Origin: Microvenator marinus
Lineage (GTDB): Bacteria > Myxococcota_A > Bradymonadia > Bradymonadales > Bradymonadaceae
DNA length: 64,000 nucleotides
Direction of reading: 5' to 3'
Assembly: GCF_007993755.1 (NCBI RefSeq)
Contig: NZ_CP042467.1
Location: 3,744,001 to 3,808,000 of the forward strand
Made by a program: the position numbers and the translations under genes. The notes beneath the pieces were generated by a model, which worked only from the letters and a program-made list of their open reading frames with translations, made no database searches and was not told the origin of the DNA. Positions 9,273 through 17,916 of the stretch are shown here, piece by piece (positions within the stretch are counted from its first letter, which is position 1; the number at the start of each line of letters is the position of its first letter).

Positions 9273-9677
9273 CTAGGGTTCAAGCGTGGGAGGCTCCACG
9301 AGGTCTCGCATCTGCGTATCGTGAGGCGCGCCGAGGAGCAAATAGGCCGATGCCATCACGATCAGCATCACCACGGCCACCACTTCGTACGGTGCGCGTT
9401 GTCTAAAAAGGATGCTTTCGGCGAAAAACGCCCCGCGTGAGCGCGTGCGAATCCGCGATTGTACCTTGTCCACGAAGTCGTTTGGGGCAAACTCCATGGG
9501 CAGAGCGTGCAGGCCACCCATCACTTGAGAAAACTCCTCCCACTCCCGCTTGAACTCAGGCTCTCGGAGCAAGCGCTCTTTGAACTCTCGGACCTCATCG
9601 GGACTAAGCTCGCCGTCGAGGTACGCGTTGAAGAGCAGCTCATCCTCAGTGCATTCTATGTCGAGTAAAGCTTCCAT
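9273..9677 (-). CDS. Anti-sigma factor, single membrane span
   Basis: A 134-residue protein directly downstream of the ECF sigma gene (6-base gap, GAGG ribosome site). Residues 8-60 are helical and contain LFNAYLDGELSPDEVREF, the usual opening of anti-sigma domains, but the zinc ligands HxxxCxxC are missing, so this is a non-zinc variant. One membrane helix lies at about residues 95-117 (YEVVAVVMLIVMASAYLLLG) and a short tail follows. It would hold the sigma factor at the inner membrane until a signal releases it. Function is inferred from domain form and position. Confidence 0.8.
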   Translation of the reverse strand: MEALLDIECTEDELLFNAYLDGELSPDEVREFKERLLREPEFKREWEEFSQVMGGLHALPMEFAPNDFVDKVQSRIRTRSRGAFFAESILFRQRAPYEVVAVVMLIVMASAYLLLGAPHDTQMRDLVEPPTLEP

Positions 9678-9683
9678 ACATCC

Positions 9684-10262
9684 TCACGAATCGTAGCGCT
9701 TTTCTACATATTCTTTCAACGCCACTCGCGCCCGAAAGAGTCTACTTTTTACGGTGCCTTCTGGCAGCTCAACGATTTCGGCAATCTCTTGATACGAGAG
9801 GTGCTCCACATCTCTTAACACGATAATCGTGCGGTGAATTTCCCCGAGCTCAGCGAGCCCTTCCTGGATGATTTTTTCGAGTTCGCGCCCGAGCACGGCG
9901 TCTTCTGGCTGAGGAATCGTGCCCGCGAAGTCTGAGTCTTGATGCGCGGATTCCGGGGCGTCCTCGTAGTTCTGATGGTCTCTACGATGCCGTCTCGCGT
10001 GGTATTTGAGTCGGTTTCGCGCCTGGTTGGTGGCGATGCGATAGACCCAGGTGGAGAATTTGGCGTCCCCTCGGAATGAGTCGATATGTTTGAAAATGGC
10101 CACAAATACCTCCTGGGCCACGTCCTCCGCTTCTTCACGGTCTCCAAGGATTCGGTAGACGATGTTGAACACGCGGTGTTGATAGACTCGTACGAGCTCG
10201 CGGAACGCGTCTTCGTCGCGCCTTCGCAAATTGCGAACGAGTTTTCTATCACTTAGGGACAT
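9684..10262 (-). CDS. ECF RNA polymerase sigma factor (RpoE-like)
   Basis: A 192-residue sigma-70 family protein of the extracytoplasmic-function group. Region 2 includes YRILGDREEAEDVAQEVFVAIFKHI and FSTWVYRIATNQARNRLK. Region 4 includes LSYQEIAEIVELPEGTVKSRLFRAR, a helix-turn-helix that reads the -35 element. The linker is acidic and His-rich. It heads a co-directional series: anti-sigma, lipoprotein, GT-C, then cheW-MCP-cheA. It probably controls at least the first genes of this series, and autoregulation is usual for the family. Its promoter motif could not be identified in the 75-base upstream gap. Confidence 0.92.
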   Translation of the reverse strand: MSLSDRKLVRNLRRRDEDAFRELVRVYQHRVFNIVYRILGDREEAEDVAQEVFVAIFKHIDSFRGDAKFSTWVYRIATNQARNRLKYHARRHRRDHQNYEDAPESAHQDSDFAGTIPQPEDAVLGRELEKIIQEGLAELGEIHRTIIVLRDVEHLSYQEIAEIVELPEGTVKSRLFRARVALKEYVEKRYDS

Positions 10263-10337
10263 TCAAATCCGCCTCGGAGGAGTGCGCATTAGTACAGAGT
10301 TCTGCGAGAGATGGAAGTTCCATGACTCGTGTTCTGA

Positions 10338-10949
10338 TTAGAAGTAGAATCCCACACCAGCTGCAAAGTCGAGGCGTTCATCGGATTCAATTGGGGCGTA
10401 GATATTGACTGAGGGCATCAGCACAAACCGTCCGAGGTCGAATTTTGCGCCTACCATGCCGGCGATGGCTAGCCCGTAGTAGCCGTCGCGATTGCCGAAT
10501 ACATCGGTGCCCTCTTTGGGGCGCGCGAGCATGACGAGGCTTGGCTTGAGGCCGAGTGTGAGTTTGAAGTCTTCGGACTTCACCACGTCTGCCAGAAGTC
10601 CCACATATCCGCCGGGAAACGCCGGAAGGGTAAGGGTAGCCGCGATATTGAGGGAGAGTGCGAAATCAGGCGAGTTGATGAACGCCCAGTTCCAGTCGAC
10701 GCCGATATTCCCGCCGACGCGGGCCCCGAGATCAGAGTTCTCAGAGATGCCTTTGCGCAGGATAATCTCAGGTGCAGGCTCGATGAGGTGGTCGTTAGGG
10801 CCGACATAACCGCGCACGGCGAGTCCCACCCCGACATTAAACGCGTCTTCCGCAATCGGTGTAGCACTATGGTAAGTCGGCGAAGCACAGGCGACCAGCG
10901 TCAGTGCCAGCGCTAGACCCACCCAAATTCGGAAGTGGAGAAGGTGCAT
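10338..10949 (-). CDS. Small lipoprotein, outer-membrane-like, paralogue A
   Basis: A 203-residue protein starting at the ATG at 10949 and opening with a lipoprotein signal peptide (LALALTLVACAS). The mature N-terminus reads CASPTYHSATPI, nearly the same as in the gene just upstream (CVGSTTYHTATPI). The rest is rich in alternating hydrophobic/Gly strands (VGVGLAVRGYVG, ALSLNIAATLTLP, FVLMPSVNIYAP), with an aromatic terminus (AGVGFYF) of the kind seen in outer-membrane beta-barrels. No function is recognised. It is six bases downstream of its paralogue, so the two form an operon. Confidence 0.7.
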   Translation of the reverse strand: MHLLHFRIWVGLALALTLVACASPTYHSATPIAEDAFNVGVGLAVRGYVGPNDHLIEPAPEIILRKGISENSDLGARVGGNIGVDWNWAFINSPDFALSLNIAATLTLPAFPGGYVGLLADVVKSEDFKLTLGLKPSLVMLARPKEGTDVFGNRDGYYGLAIAGMVGAKFDLGRFVLMPSVNIYAPIESDERLDFAAGVGFYF

Positions 10950-10955
10950 AGCCAA

Positions 10956-11594
10956 TCAGAAGAGCAAGCCTATACCAGCATTGAAGATGAGACCCTCGCC
11001 GAAGTTCTCGACCGGCGTGAGCACGTCAAAGCTAGGCATGAGCGCGAAATTCTTGGAGAGCTTGAACTTTGCTCCAATCGTAGCACCCACGGTGAAGCCA
11101 TTTCCGGCGGCTGAGATTTCTTCATTGTCTTCGTCTTCGCCACTCACTGAGATATAGACGAAACCTGGCTTCAGACCCGCCGTGAGGGTGAAGCCAGGAG
11201 TTTTGACCACGTCGGCCAGCAATCCAAGGGTTGCGAACGTCCAAAGGAAGCTCGCCTCGCCTGCGCCGAAGTAGAAGACCGTCAGTGCTGGGTCGACCGA
11301 GAAGGCGAAAGTGGGCTCGTTGATCACCGCGATGTTCAAGTCTGTAGTCAGCGTTAGGCCGTTAATCTTAACGCCGAGGTCCATGTTCTCTGTGAGGCCG
11401 GTACGAATTCCAAACTCAAGATTCGGAAGGGTCGCGCTAGTTCCGTCCGCTACAACGCCATAGAGACCCGGCATCACACCGATCTCTATGGTGCCTTCTT
11501 CGATTGGGGTGGCCGTATGGTAGGTGGTTGAACCCACACAAGCAGTAGAGAGAGCAAGGAGGCACAAGAGGCCAAGAACACGCAGATTACGCAC
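10956..11594 (-). CDS. Small lipoprotein, outer-membrane-like, paralogue B
   Basis: A 212-residue paralogue of the following gene. A GTG start at 11594 is chosen because GGAG lies six bases upstream; a TTG four codons earlier is the alternative. The signal peptide ends in LSTACVG, followed by the shared TYHTATPI motif. It has repeated Gly-rich beta-strand segments, an acidic loop (SGEDEDNEEIS) and a C-terminus NAGIGLLF resembling a barrel-closing strand. The pair arose by tandem duplication. Export and barrel structure are inferred; the function is unknown. Confidence 0.68.
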   Translation of the reverse strand: MRNLRVLGLLCLLALSTACVGSTTYHTATPIEEGTIEIGVMPGLYGVVADGTSATLPNLEFGIRTGLTENMDLGVKINGLTLTTDLNIAVINEPTFAFSVDPALTVFYFGAGEASFLWTFATLGLLADVVKTPGFTLTAGLKPGFVYISVSGEDEDNEEISAAGNGFTVGATIGAKFKLSKNFALMPSFDVLTPVENFGEGLIFNAGIGLLF

Positions 11595-11763
11595 GAGAAA
11601 CTCCAATAAAAAGAGTGAACTATTAAGATTTTGCGGAAGCTATTTCACTTTGATCGAGCCGGCAAGTCTGAATCTCTCTGACCCTGAACAATGAATGAGC
11701 CGATGGATTGACTTCTGACGCGTGCTCGCTATACCCCTTGGGACTCTCCCAACGAGGCGATTT

Positions 11764-13623
11764 GTGAGTACACGACTAGCATTGATTCCCGCCGCAGGCC
11801 GAGGCCAACGGCTCGACCAGATTAACCAGCCCAAACCGCTCGTGCCCGTGGGAGGCGTGCCGCTGATTGTGCGTACGCTGAGGCAGCTCGAGGCGAGCGG
11901 CATAGAGCGTGCCGTGGTTGTGGTAGGATATCGCGCCGATGAGGTGGTGCGAAAGCTCGCGGCATACCCAGGACTCAAGATTCAGGTGGAGTTTGTGCGT
12001 GCCGAGTGGGAGCGCGGTCTTGCGGCGTCCTTGCTTGCTGCGCGTAAGTCCGTACAAGAGCCGTTCGTGCTCGCCATGGCGGACCATGTTTTTGACGACG
12101 CGGTGATTGGCACTGTTTGCGCGGCAAAGGCGCGTGGTGTGAGTATGTTGGTGGACACGAAACCCGGGCCTGATGTCGACCTGGACACGGCAGTTCGGGT
12201 ACATGTGGACAATGGCGTTGTGGACGGAATTGGTCAGGGTCTTGAAGGCTACAATGGTGTGGATGCCGGCCTTTTCCACGCGACCCCCGAGCTCTTTGAT
12301 GCGCTTGACGAGGCGTTGCGCACACGCGACGGGCACGTGGATCTCAGCCACGGACTTCGGTTGCTCGCCGCCAAAAATCAGGTCCATGCTATTGAAGTTA
12401 GCGGCTTCTGGTTGGACGTGGACACGCCATCGGATTTGGTGCGCGCCGAGATGTGGCAGCGCGCAAAACGCCGGGCACAACAGGTCACGCATGCATCGGT
12501 AGCCACTGGGTCTTCGGCGGAGCCCGCTGCCGTGTTCCATACCGGTAAGTCGACTCCAACCGAGGTGCTGATCGGCCGCGGGTGGGTTCGCCGACCGGAC
12601 GAGCTCCATTTCATTCCGGACGAGTGCGCATCATCGCCGATTTGGGTCATTACCGATGAGACGGTCAACTCCATCTATGGTGCCGAGTTTGTGGGGAGGC
12701 TTCGCAAGATTGGCTATGATATCCATCTGGTGGTGACGCCTGACGGTGAGGAATCGAAGTCCCTTCAGAATTACAACCGTGTGGTAGAGCGGGTGCTCGG
12801 GGAAGGAATCGACGAGCGAAGTGTGATTGTGAGTCTTGGCGGAGGCGTGGTTTGCAATCTAGCCGGGTTCATTGCCTCGACACTCTACCGAGGCGTTCAT
12901 TTGATCCATTTCCCCACGACTTTGATGGCGCAGTGTGATGCGGCGATCTCGCATAAGCAGGGGCTGAACGGTTCGCGCGGCAAGAACCTTGTTGGCGCCT
13001 ACTACGCACCGACTCGAATTGTTGTGGATGTTGAAGCGCTCAGCACGCTGGAGGATTGGCGAATTCCTGACGGTTTGTCGGAAGTGGTCAAGCATGCGCT
13101 TGGTCAAGATGCGTCTTATTTTGACTACTTGATGGGCTATTCTGGCAAACATGATGACCTGGATTTCCTTGAGACTGTGGTTCGTAAGAATGTTGAGCTG
13201 AAATGCGAGATCATGGCTGTGGACCCGCAAGAAAAACGGCAAGGTATGGTTCTTCAGTACGGCCATACCATGGGGCATCCTATCGAGTTCCTGTCGAGCT
13301 ACGAGCTTAGTCACGGGCAGGCTGTAGGGATTGGGATGCACGTGGCGGCACATGTCTCGAATCTACTCGGAGGGTGCTCCGACGAGGTGGTTCGCCAACA
13401 CCGCGAGGTGATTCAGAAATATGGTCTTCCGATTCATATTCCGCCCCATATCAAAGTGGATCAGATTCTGGACGCCGCACGATTTAATAAACGCTACCTG
13501 GTCGAAGGTACTCGAATGGCGCTCTTAAGTGGTATCGGGGAGCTCTGGCAGGTCGCGGATGAGTTTGTGATTCCTGTGCCTGACGAGGTCCTACGTGAGG
13601 CGTTGAGTCGCTCTTTTGCTTGA
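11764..13623 (+). CDS. Fused nucleotidyltransferase and sugar-phosphate cyclase
   Basis: A 619-residue two-domain enzyme. The GTG start at 11764 follows GAGG at a good distance. Residues 1-245 are a nucleotidyltransferase with ALIPAAGRGQRL and QPKPLVPVGG. The AMADHVF and WLDVDTPSD motifs place it nearest to L-myo-inositol-1-phosphate cytidylyltransferase. Residues of about 270-619 are a dehydroquinate-synthase-fold cyclase. GGGVVCNLAG is the NAD-binding turn, KQGLNGSRGKNLVGAYY recalls 2-deoxy-scyllo-inosose synthase, and the probable metal ligands are Glu440, His501 and His517. The usual HGEAV after the last ligand reads HGQAV. It could make and activate a cyclitol. The next gene is an SDR nine bases downstream. 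The substrate is unknown. Confidence 0.8.
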   Translation: MSTRLALIPAAGRGQRLDQINQPKPLVPVGGVPLIVRTLRQLEASGIERAVVVVGYRADEVVRKLAAYPGLKIQVEFVRAEWERGLAASLLAARKSVQEPFVLAMADHVFDDAVIGTVCAAKARGVSMLVDTKPGPDVDLDTAVRVHVDNGVVDGIGQGLEGYNGVDAGLFHATPELFDALDEALRTRDGHVDLSHGLRLLAAKNQVHAIEVSGFWLDVDTPSDLVRAEMWQRAKRRAQQVTHASVATGSSAEPAAVFHTGKSTPTEVLIGRGWVRRPDELHFIPDECASSPIWVITDETVNSIYGAEFVGRLRKIGYDIHLVVTPDGEESKSLQNYNRVVERVLGEGIDERSVIVSLGGGVVCNLAGFIASTLYRGVHLIHFPTTLMAQCDAAISHKQGLNGSRGKNLVGAYYAPTRIVVDVEALSTLEDWRIPDGLSEVVKHALGQDASYFDYLMGYSGKHDDLDFLETVVRKNVELKCEIMAVDPQEKRQGMVLQYGHTMGHPIEFLSSYELSHGQAVGIGMHVAAHVSNLLGGCSDEVVRQHREVIQKYGLPIHIPPHIKVDQILDAARFNKRYLVEGTRMALLSGIGELWQVADEFVIPVPDEVLREALSRSFA

Positions 13624-13631
13624 GGTGAAAT

Positions 13632-14381
13632 GTGTCGAAAGTCGCAGTGATTACAGGTGCAGGAAGTGGAATCGGCCTGGCAACGGCTCGGGCCTTCTTA
13701 GAGGCAGGGTATGTCGTTTGGGGACTCGGAAGAAGCCTACCAAAGCTTGAGGCGGCTCGGGCGGGGCTCGGTGATTTGGCGGACGGACGATTCCTGATTT
13801 CGGGCGTGGACGTGGCGGACCGGGGTGCGGTCGACGCCTTCTTTTCGGGCCTAGAAGCCTTAGATGTGCTGGTGGTCAATCACGGGATTTGCCTCGAGGC
13901 GACCCTTGAGAGCCCTGAGTCCGACGAGGTTTGGGACCAAACCATCTCAATCAATCTCAACGGTGCGTACAATGTCATAAGGGCGGCCGCGGCGCGAATA
14001 CGTGATGCCGGGCGTATCGTGACTGTGAGCTCGGGCTTGGGGGTTCGGGGACGCGCGGCGCACCAAGCCTACTCCGCCTCGAAGCACGGTTTAAACGGAC
14101 TTACGAAGTCGGTGGCGCTCGAACTTGCACCGCGCCGGATTACGGCGAACGCGATTTGTCCGGGCTGGGTGGCAACCGAAATGTCCGCTCAAAACATCGT
14201 GGACACCGCGATTCGTCGAGGCATTGAGCCCAAGGACTTGAGAGCCGAGGCTGAGTCTGGGATTCCAATTGGACGTTTCGTAGCTCCCGAAGAATGTGCC
14301 GCGATGATCCTCTGGCTCGCTTCGGAAGAGGCCGGTGCCATAACAGGTCAAGCCATCAATATCTCGGGAGGGGAGTTCTAG
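13632..14381 (+). CDS. Short-chain dehydrogenase/reductase
   Basis: A 249-residue classical SDR of normal length. The cofactor motif ITGAGSGIGLA is at residues 7-17, VVNHG forms the structural strand, VTVSSGLG contains the catalytic Ser, and YSASKHG holds the Tyr-x-x-x-Lys pair. The C-terminal GQAINISGGEF is typical of family members. It uses a GTG start with GAGG upstream and follows the nucleotidyltransferase-cyclase fusion by nine bases, so it probably acts on the same cyclitol, reducing or oxidising a ring ketone/alcohol. That pathway role is inference; NAD(P) dependence follows from the family. Confidence 0.88.
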   Translation: MSKVAVITGAGSGIGLATARAFLEAGYVVWGLGRSLPKLEAARAGLGDLADGRFLISGVDVADRGAVDAFFSGLEALDVLVVNHGICLEATLESPESDEVWDQTISINLNGAYNVIRAAAARIRDAGRIVTVSSGLGVRGRAAHQAYSASKHGLNGLTKSVALELAPRRITANAICPGWVATEMSAQNIVDTAIRRGIEPKDLRAEAESGIPIGRFVAPEECAAMILWLASEEAGAITGQAINISGGEF

Positions 14382-14484
14382 ATAATCACCTCGGTGCACG
14401 AAAACATTTTGAAGTTGAGTGGAGTAGTGCTAGCGCTAGGTTTAGAACTCATAGCTTATATTTGATTGCAGTTTGAGGTTAGTT

Positions 14485-17400
14485 ATGAATCATTCGTCTC
14501 GTTTGCTGAGCGTCTTGTTGATGCTCATTGGATTGCTCGTTGCATCGCCTGCGGCCGCTCAATTACAATTGGTACAGCCGGACTCTGATCTTCCAGCGAC
14601 ATTCTCGGGGCGAGGCGGTTTTGCTTCCGACGCTCTGGGGCAGACGGCTCCTGGTGGTCTGCTGGAGCTTGATCTTCCAGCAGGGTCCACGGTGGAACAG
14701 GCCTACCTCTACGTGGTTGGCAACGGCACGGCTGGATCGTTGTTGGATCGGACGGTTCTGCTCGATCTCGTCCCCGTCATTACCGAGAACCTTCCCGACT
14801 CAGTATCCACATTCTGGTCTGCTAGAGGGGACGTTACTGCTCAAGTTCGTGCCAAAGTCGGGTCAAACGGCGGAACGACCTCTTTTGTAGTCGGAAATGA
14901 CCCGACCGGCATCGAAGGTGTGGCACTGGTCGCCATCTACAGCAACCCAAATTCGCCGGTCACGACGATCACGGTCTATGACGGAGAGCAACCCTTTGGT
15001 GCCTCAACTTTGCAGGTTCCACTTCAGTTTCCAGTTGATACGAGTGCGGCCGACTACCAGGCGATTTTGAGTCTTGGAATCGGGTTTAGTTTTCAGGGAA
15101 ACAACTCTGATCGCGATCAATGCAATCCTACCTCGAGTCAGCGCTTTGACGTGGACGTGAACGCTACTCGTCTGACCAGCTGTGCTGGGCATTGGGATGA
15201 TGGCGTCGGCGCAAACGGAGCGTTGATAACGATGGGAGGGTTCGGTGATGATCTCGATACTCCGATCACGGCGCCTGGCCGTGATGATGAACTCTATGAT
15301 ATCTCCGCCCTCATCGCCGACGGAAGCACTCAGGTCGGCTTTACATTCAATCAGCCTTCACAAGACGATTATCTCTTCGTGAAAGTGCTTGCAATCAACG
15401 GCCTGCGCTCCGGTAGTTCAACGGCCGACGCGGACGGCGATGGCATCACTGACGCACAAGAGATTTCGATTGGAACGGACCCTGACTCGGCTGACACCGA
15501 TCGTGACGGTTTGTGCGACGGGGTTATTGATGTGGCCAATGTATGCGTGGCCGGAGAGGATGCCGAAAGTGGGCTCGACACGAATTCGGACAATGTCATC
15601 AATGCCCTCGATCCCGACGACGACGGCGACGGAATTCCAACTGCAACCGAGATTGCGGACGGTGCTGTGCACGGCAACGACCCGGACGCAGACAATAGCC
15701 CGAACTGGCTTGACACCGACTCCGATGGTGACGGAATTCTCGATGCAGATGAAACGGTGGACGCCGATCAGGATGGCGTCCCAGATTATCTAGATGCAAC
15801 GGTAGTCTTCCTTCAGACGCCGCTGGACGGCAGCGTCACGAACAATACCCAGCCTCCTGTGACGGGTGCCACGGAGCCCAATGCGGGCGTAAGCGTTACG
15901 ATCAATGATTCGCAAGGTACTCCTATCTTTGCGGTGACAACGACGGCCGACGCAACCGGGGCGTTTTCTGTTCAACCCGACGCTTTGGCTGACGGCGACT
16001 ACACCGTAGTTGTAGTGGTGACGGATAGTTCGACCAACACAGCCACTAATAGCGCTGGGTTTAGTGTGGACACGACGCCTCCTGCAGTGGTTCTGACTAC
16101 TCCAGCAGATGGCACCATCACGAACTCAAGCGACATCGTAGTGACCGGAACGACTGAGCCAGGTGCCACTGTGCAGGTCGTGGTTTCCGATAGTGCTGGT
16201 GTGGTGTTCGATGGGCCAGCGACCGTAGACTCAAATGGCAACTTCACAGTAACGGTGCCAGGGCTTGCAGATGGAACCTACAGCGTTAGCGCGGAAGCTA
16301 CGGACGAGGCGACCAATAGTGCGACGGCAGGCCCCAATGGGGTCACGGTAGACACGGTCGCACCGGCTGTGGCGATCGTCACGCCCGCAGACGGCACACT
16401 CACAAATGCCTCGACACAAACTGTAAGCGGAACCACGGAACCTGGGCTCAGTGTGGTTGTTACGTTCACCAACGCATCGGGCACCATCGGTCAGGAGACC
16501 GCCGTAGCGGATGCGTCTGGCAACTGGACGTTGACTTCTCCTGTCCTCCCTGAAGGTGAGGTTGTCATTACCGCCGAGACCAGCGATGCCGCTGGAAACT
16601 CAAGTGTGGACACAGTCGCAATCACCGTTGACACCACGCCTCCCGCGCTCGCGATTGCTACGCCTCTCGATGGGGCGATTAGCTCAACTGCGCCTGCCGC
16701 CGTGGGTGGAACGGCTGAGCAAGGTGTGACCGTTTCGATTACTCTGACGGATGAGAACGGGACCGTGACGACCTTGGATGATGTCGAAGCCACAGATGGA
16801 ACTTGGACCCAAGATATCGCTACTGCACTCTCGGAAGGCACTTACGTGATCACTGCAAGCACTAGCGATGCTGCCGGTAACGAGTCGACGGTGACGTCCA
16901 CGTTTACGATAGATACCACCGCCCCCGTGATTGCCCTGGTATCGCCGGCTGACGGCGCCACAGTTGGTACACCCACTGTGATGATTAGTGGTACGACAGA
17001 CGAGGATGGAGAAGTCGTGATCGTCGTTAGAGACGACCAAGGAATCGAAGTCTTCACCGCGAGCGTTGATTCTACGGATGGAACGTTTTCCTCGACCACT
17101 ACCCAGTTGGCGGAAGGTACCTACACGGTGAGTGCAACGACAAGTGATGAAGCCGGAAATGAGGCGAGTACGACCAGCACGTTTACGGTGGATCTCACGG
17201 CACCCGAGGTGGTGGTGGTTACACCTGAAGTTGAAGAGGTCGTGACCGAACGGGAGGTCGTTGTAAGCGGCACGAGCGAGGCAGGAGCAACGGTTTCGAT
17301 CATTATCGAGAACGCCGATGGCGAAGAAGTTGAAACGATCGAGGTCATTGCTGATGAGAACGGTGATTGGACTGCAACAACGGCTCCTCTCAACGACGGT

Positions 17401-17910
17401 GAATACACGGCGTCGGTGACGGCAACGGATTCAGTCGGAAACACGGGGAGTGCTGATCCAGTGACGTTTACCGTGTTTAGTGAAGCACCAGAGTTGGTGA
17501 TTTCTACGCCTGAGGACGAGGGCACGGTGGAAGAGAATACTCCTGAGATTCGTGGCACTACTACGCCGGGTGCGACAATTGTGATTGTGATCACTGATGC
17601 TGATGGGAATGAGGTTGAAACCTTAACCCCGACTGTCGACCAAGACGGCAATTTCTCAGCCACTCCGACCTCCGAACTTCCAGACGGAGACTATACGATT
17701 ACGGTCACAGCTACCGGTGAGAACGGCGTCGAGACCAGTGATTCCGTGACCTTTACGGTGGATACGGATGGTAATGTCGAACCAGAGCCAGAGCCATCGA
17801 CTGCGCTAATCTTGGAAGGCGGGGGTTGTGCCCAAGCTGGCTCGAAAGGGTTTGCTCCGACACTCATGCTCTTGTTGGGCTTGGTCGTTCTGCGACGCCG
17901 TCGAAGCTAG
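14485..17910 (+). CDS. Surface protein: TSP3 repeats, seven Ig-like repeats, MYXO-CTERM-like tail
   Basis: A 1141-residue exported protein. The ATG at 14485 follows GAGG and opens a signal peptide ending near ASPAAAQ. Residues of about 25-310 form an N-terminal domain. Around positions 15420-15790 there are thrombospondin type-3-like, Asp-rich calcium repeats (DADGDGITDAQE, DTDRDGLCDG). From about 15808 to 17770 run seven Ig-like repeats of about 90-95 residues, each opening like TPADGT, with GTTEPG in the middle and ending VDTTPP or similar. The end, a Gly-Gly-Gly-Cys motif, a hydrophobic helix (LMLLLGLVVL) and Arg-Arg-Arg-Arg-Ser, matches the MYXO-CTERM sorting layout. It is probably a Ca2+-stabilised surface adhesin or stalk protein. 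Confidence 0.82.
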   Translation: MNHSSRLLSVLLMLIGLLVASPAAAQLQLVQPDSDLPATFSGRGGFASDALGQTAPGGLLELDLPAGSTVEQAYLYVVGNGTAGSLLDRTVLLDLVPVITENLPDSVSTFWSARGDVTAQVRAKVGSNGGTTSFVVGNDPTGIEGVALVAIYSNPNSPVTTITVYDGEQPFGASTLQVPLQFPVDTSAADYQAILSLGIGFSFQGNNSDRDQCNPTSSQRFDVDVNATRLTSCAGHWDDGVGANGALITMGGFGDDLDTPITAPGRDDELYDISALIADGSTQVGFTFNQPSQDDYLFVKVLAINGLRSGSSTADADGDGITDAQEISIGTDPDSADTDRDGLCDGVIDVANVCVAGEDAESGLDTNSDNVINALDPDDDGDGIPTATEIADGAVHGNDPDADNSPNWLDTDSDGDGILDADETVDADQDGVPDYLDATVVFLQTPLDGSVTNNTQPPVTGATEPNAGVSVTINDSQGTPIFAVTTTADATGAFSVQPDALADGDYTVVVVVTDSSTNTATNSAGFSVDTTPPAVVLTTPADGTITNSSDIVVTGTTEPGATVQVVVSDSAGVVFDGPATVDSNGNFTVTVPGLADGTYSVSAEATDEATNSATAGPNGVTVDTVAPAVAIVTPADGTLTNASTQTVSGTTEPGLSVVVTFTNASGTIGQETAVADASGNWTLTSPVLPEGEVVITAETSDAAGNSSVDTVAITVDTTPPALAIATPLDGAISSTAPAAVGGTAEQGVTVSITLTDENGTVTTLDDVEATDGTWTQDIATALSEGTYVITASTSDAAGNESTVTSTFTIDTTAPVIALVSPADGATVGTPTVMISGTTDEDGEVVIVVRDDQGIEVFTASVDSTDGTFSSTTTQLAEGTYTVSATTSDEAGNEASTTSTFTVDLTAPEVVVVTPEVEEVVTEREVVVSGTSEAGATVSIIIENADGEEVETIEVIADENGDWTATTAPLNDGEYTASVTATDSVGNTGSADPVTFTVFSEAPELVISTPEDEGTVEENTPEIRGTTTPGATIVIVITDADGNEVETLTPTVDQDGNFSATPTSELPDGDYTITVTATGENGVETSDSVTFTVDTDGNVEPEPEPSTALILEGGGCAQAGSKGFAPTLMLLLGLVVLRRRRS

Positions 17911-17916
17911 CCGAGG

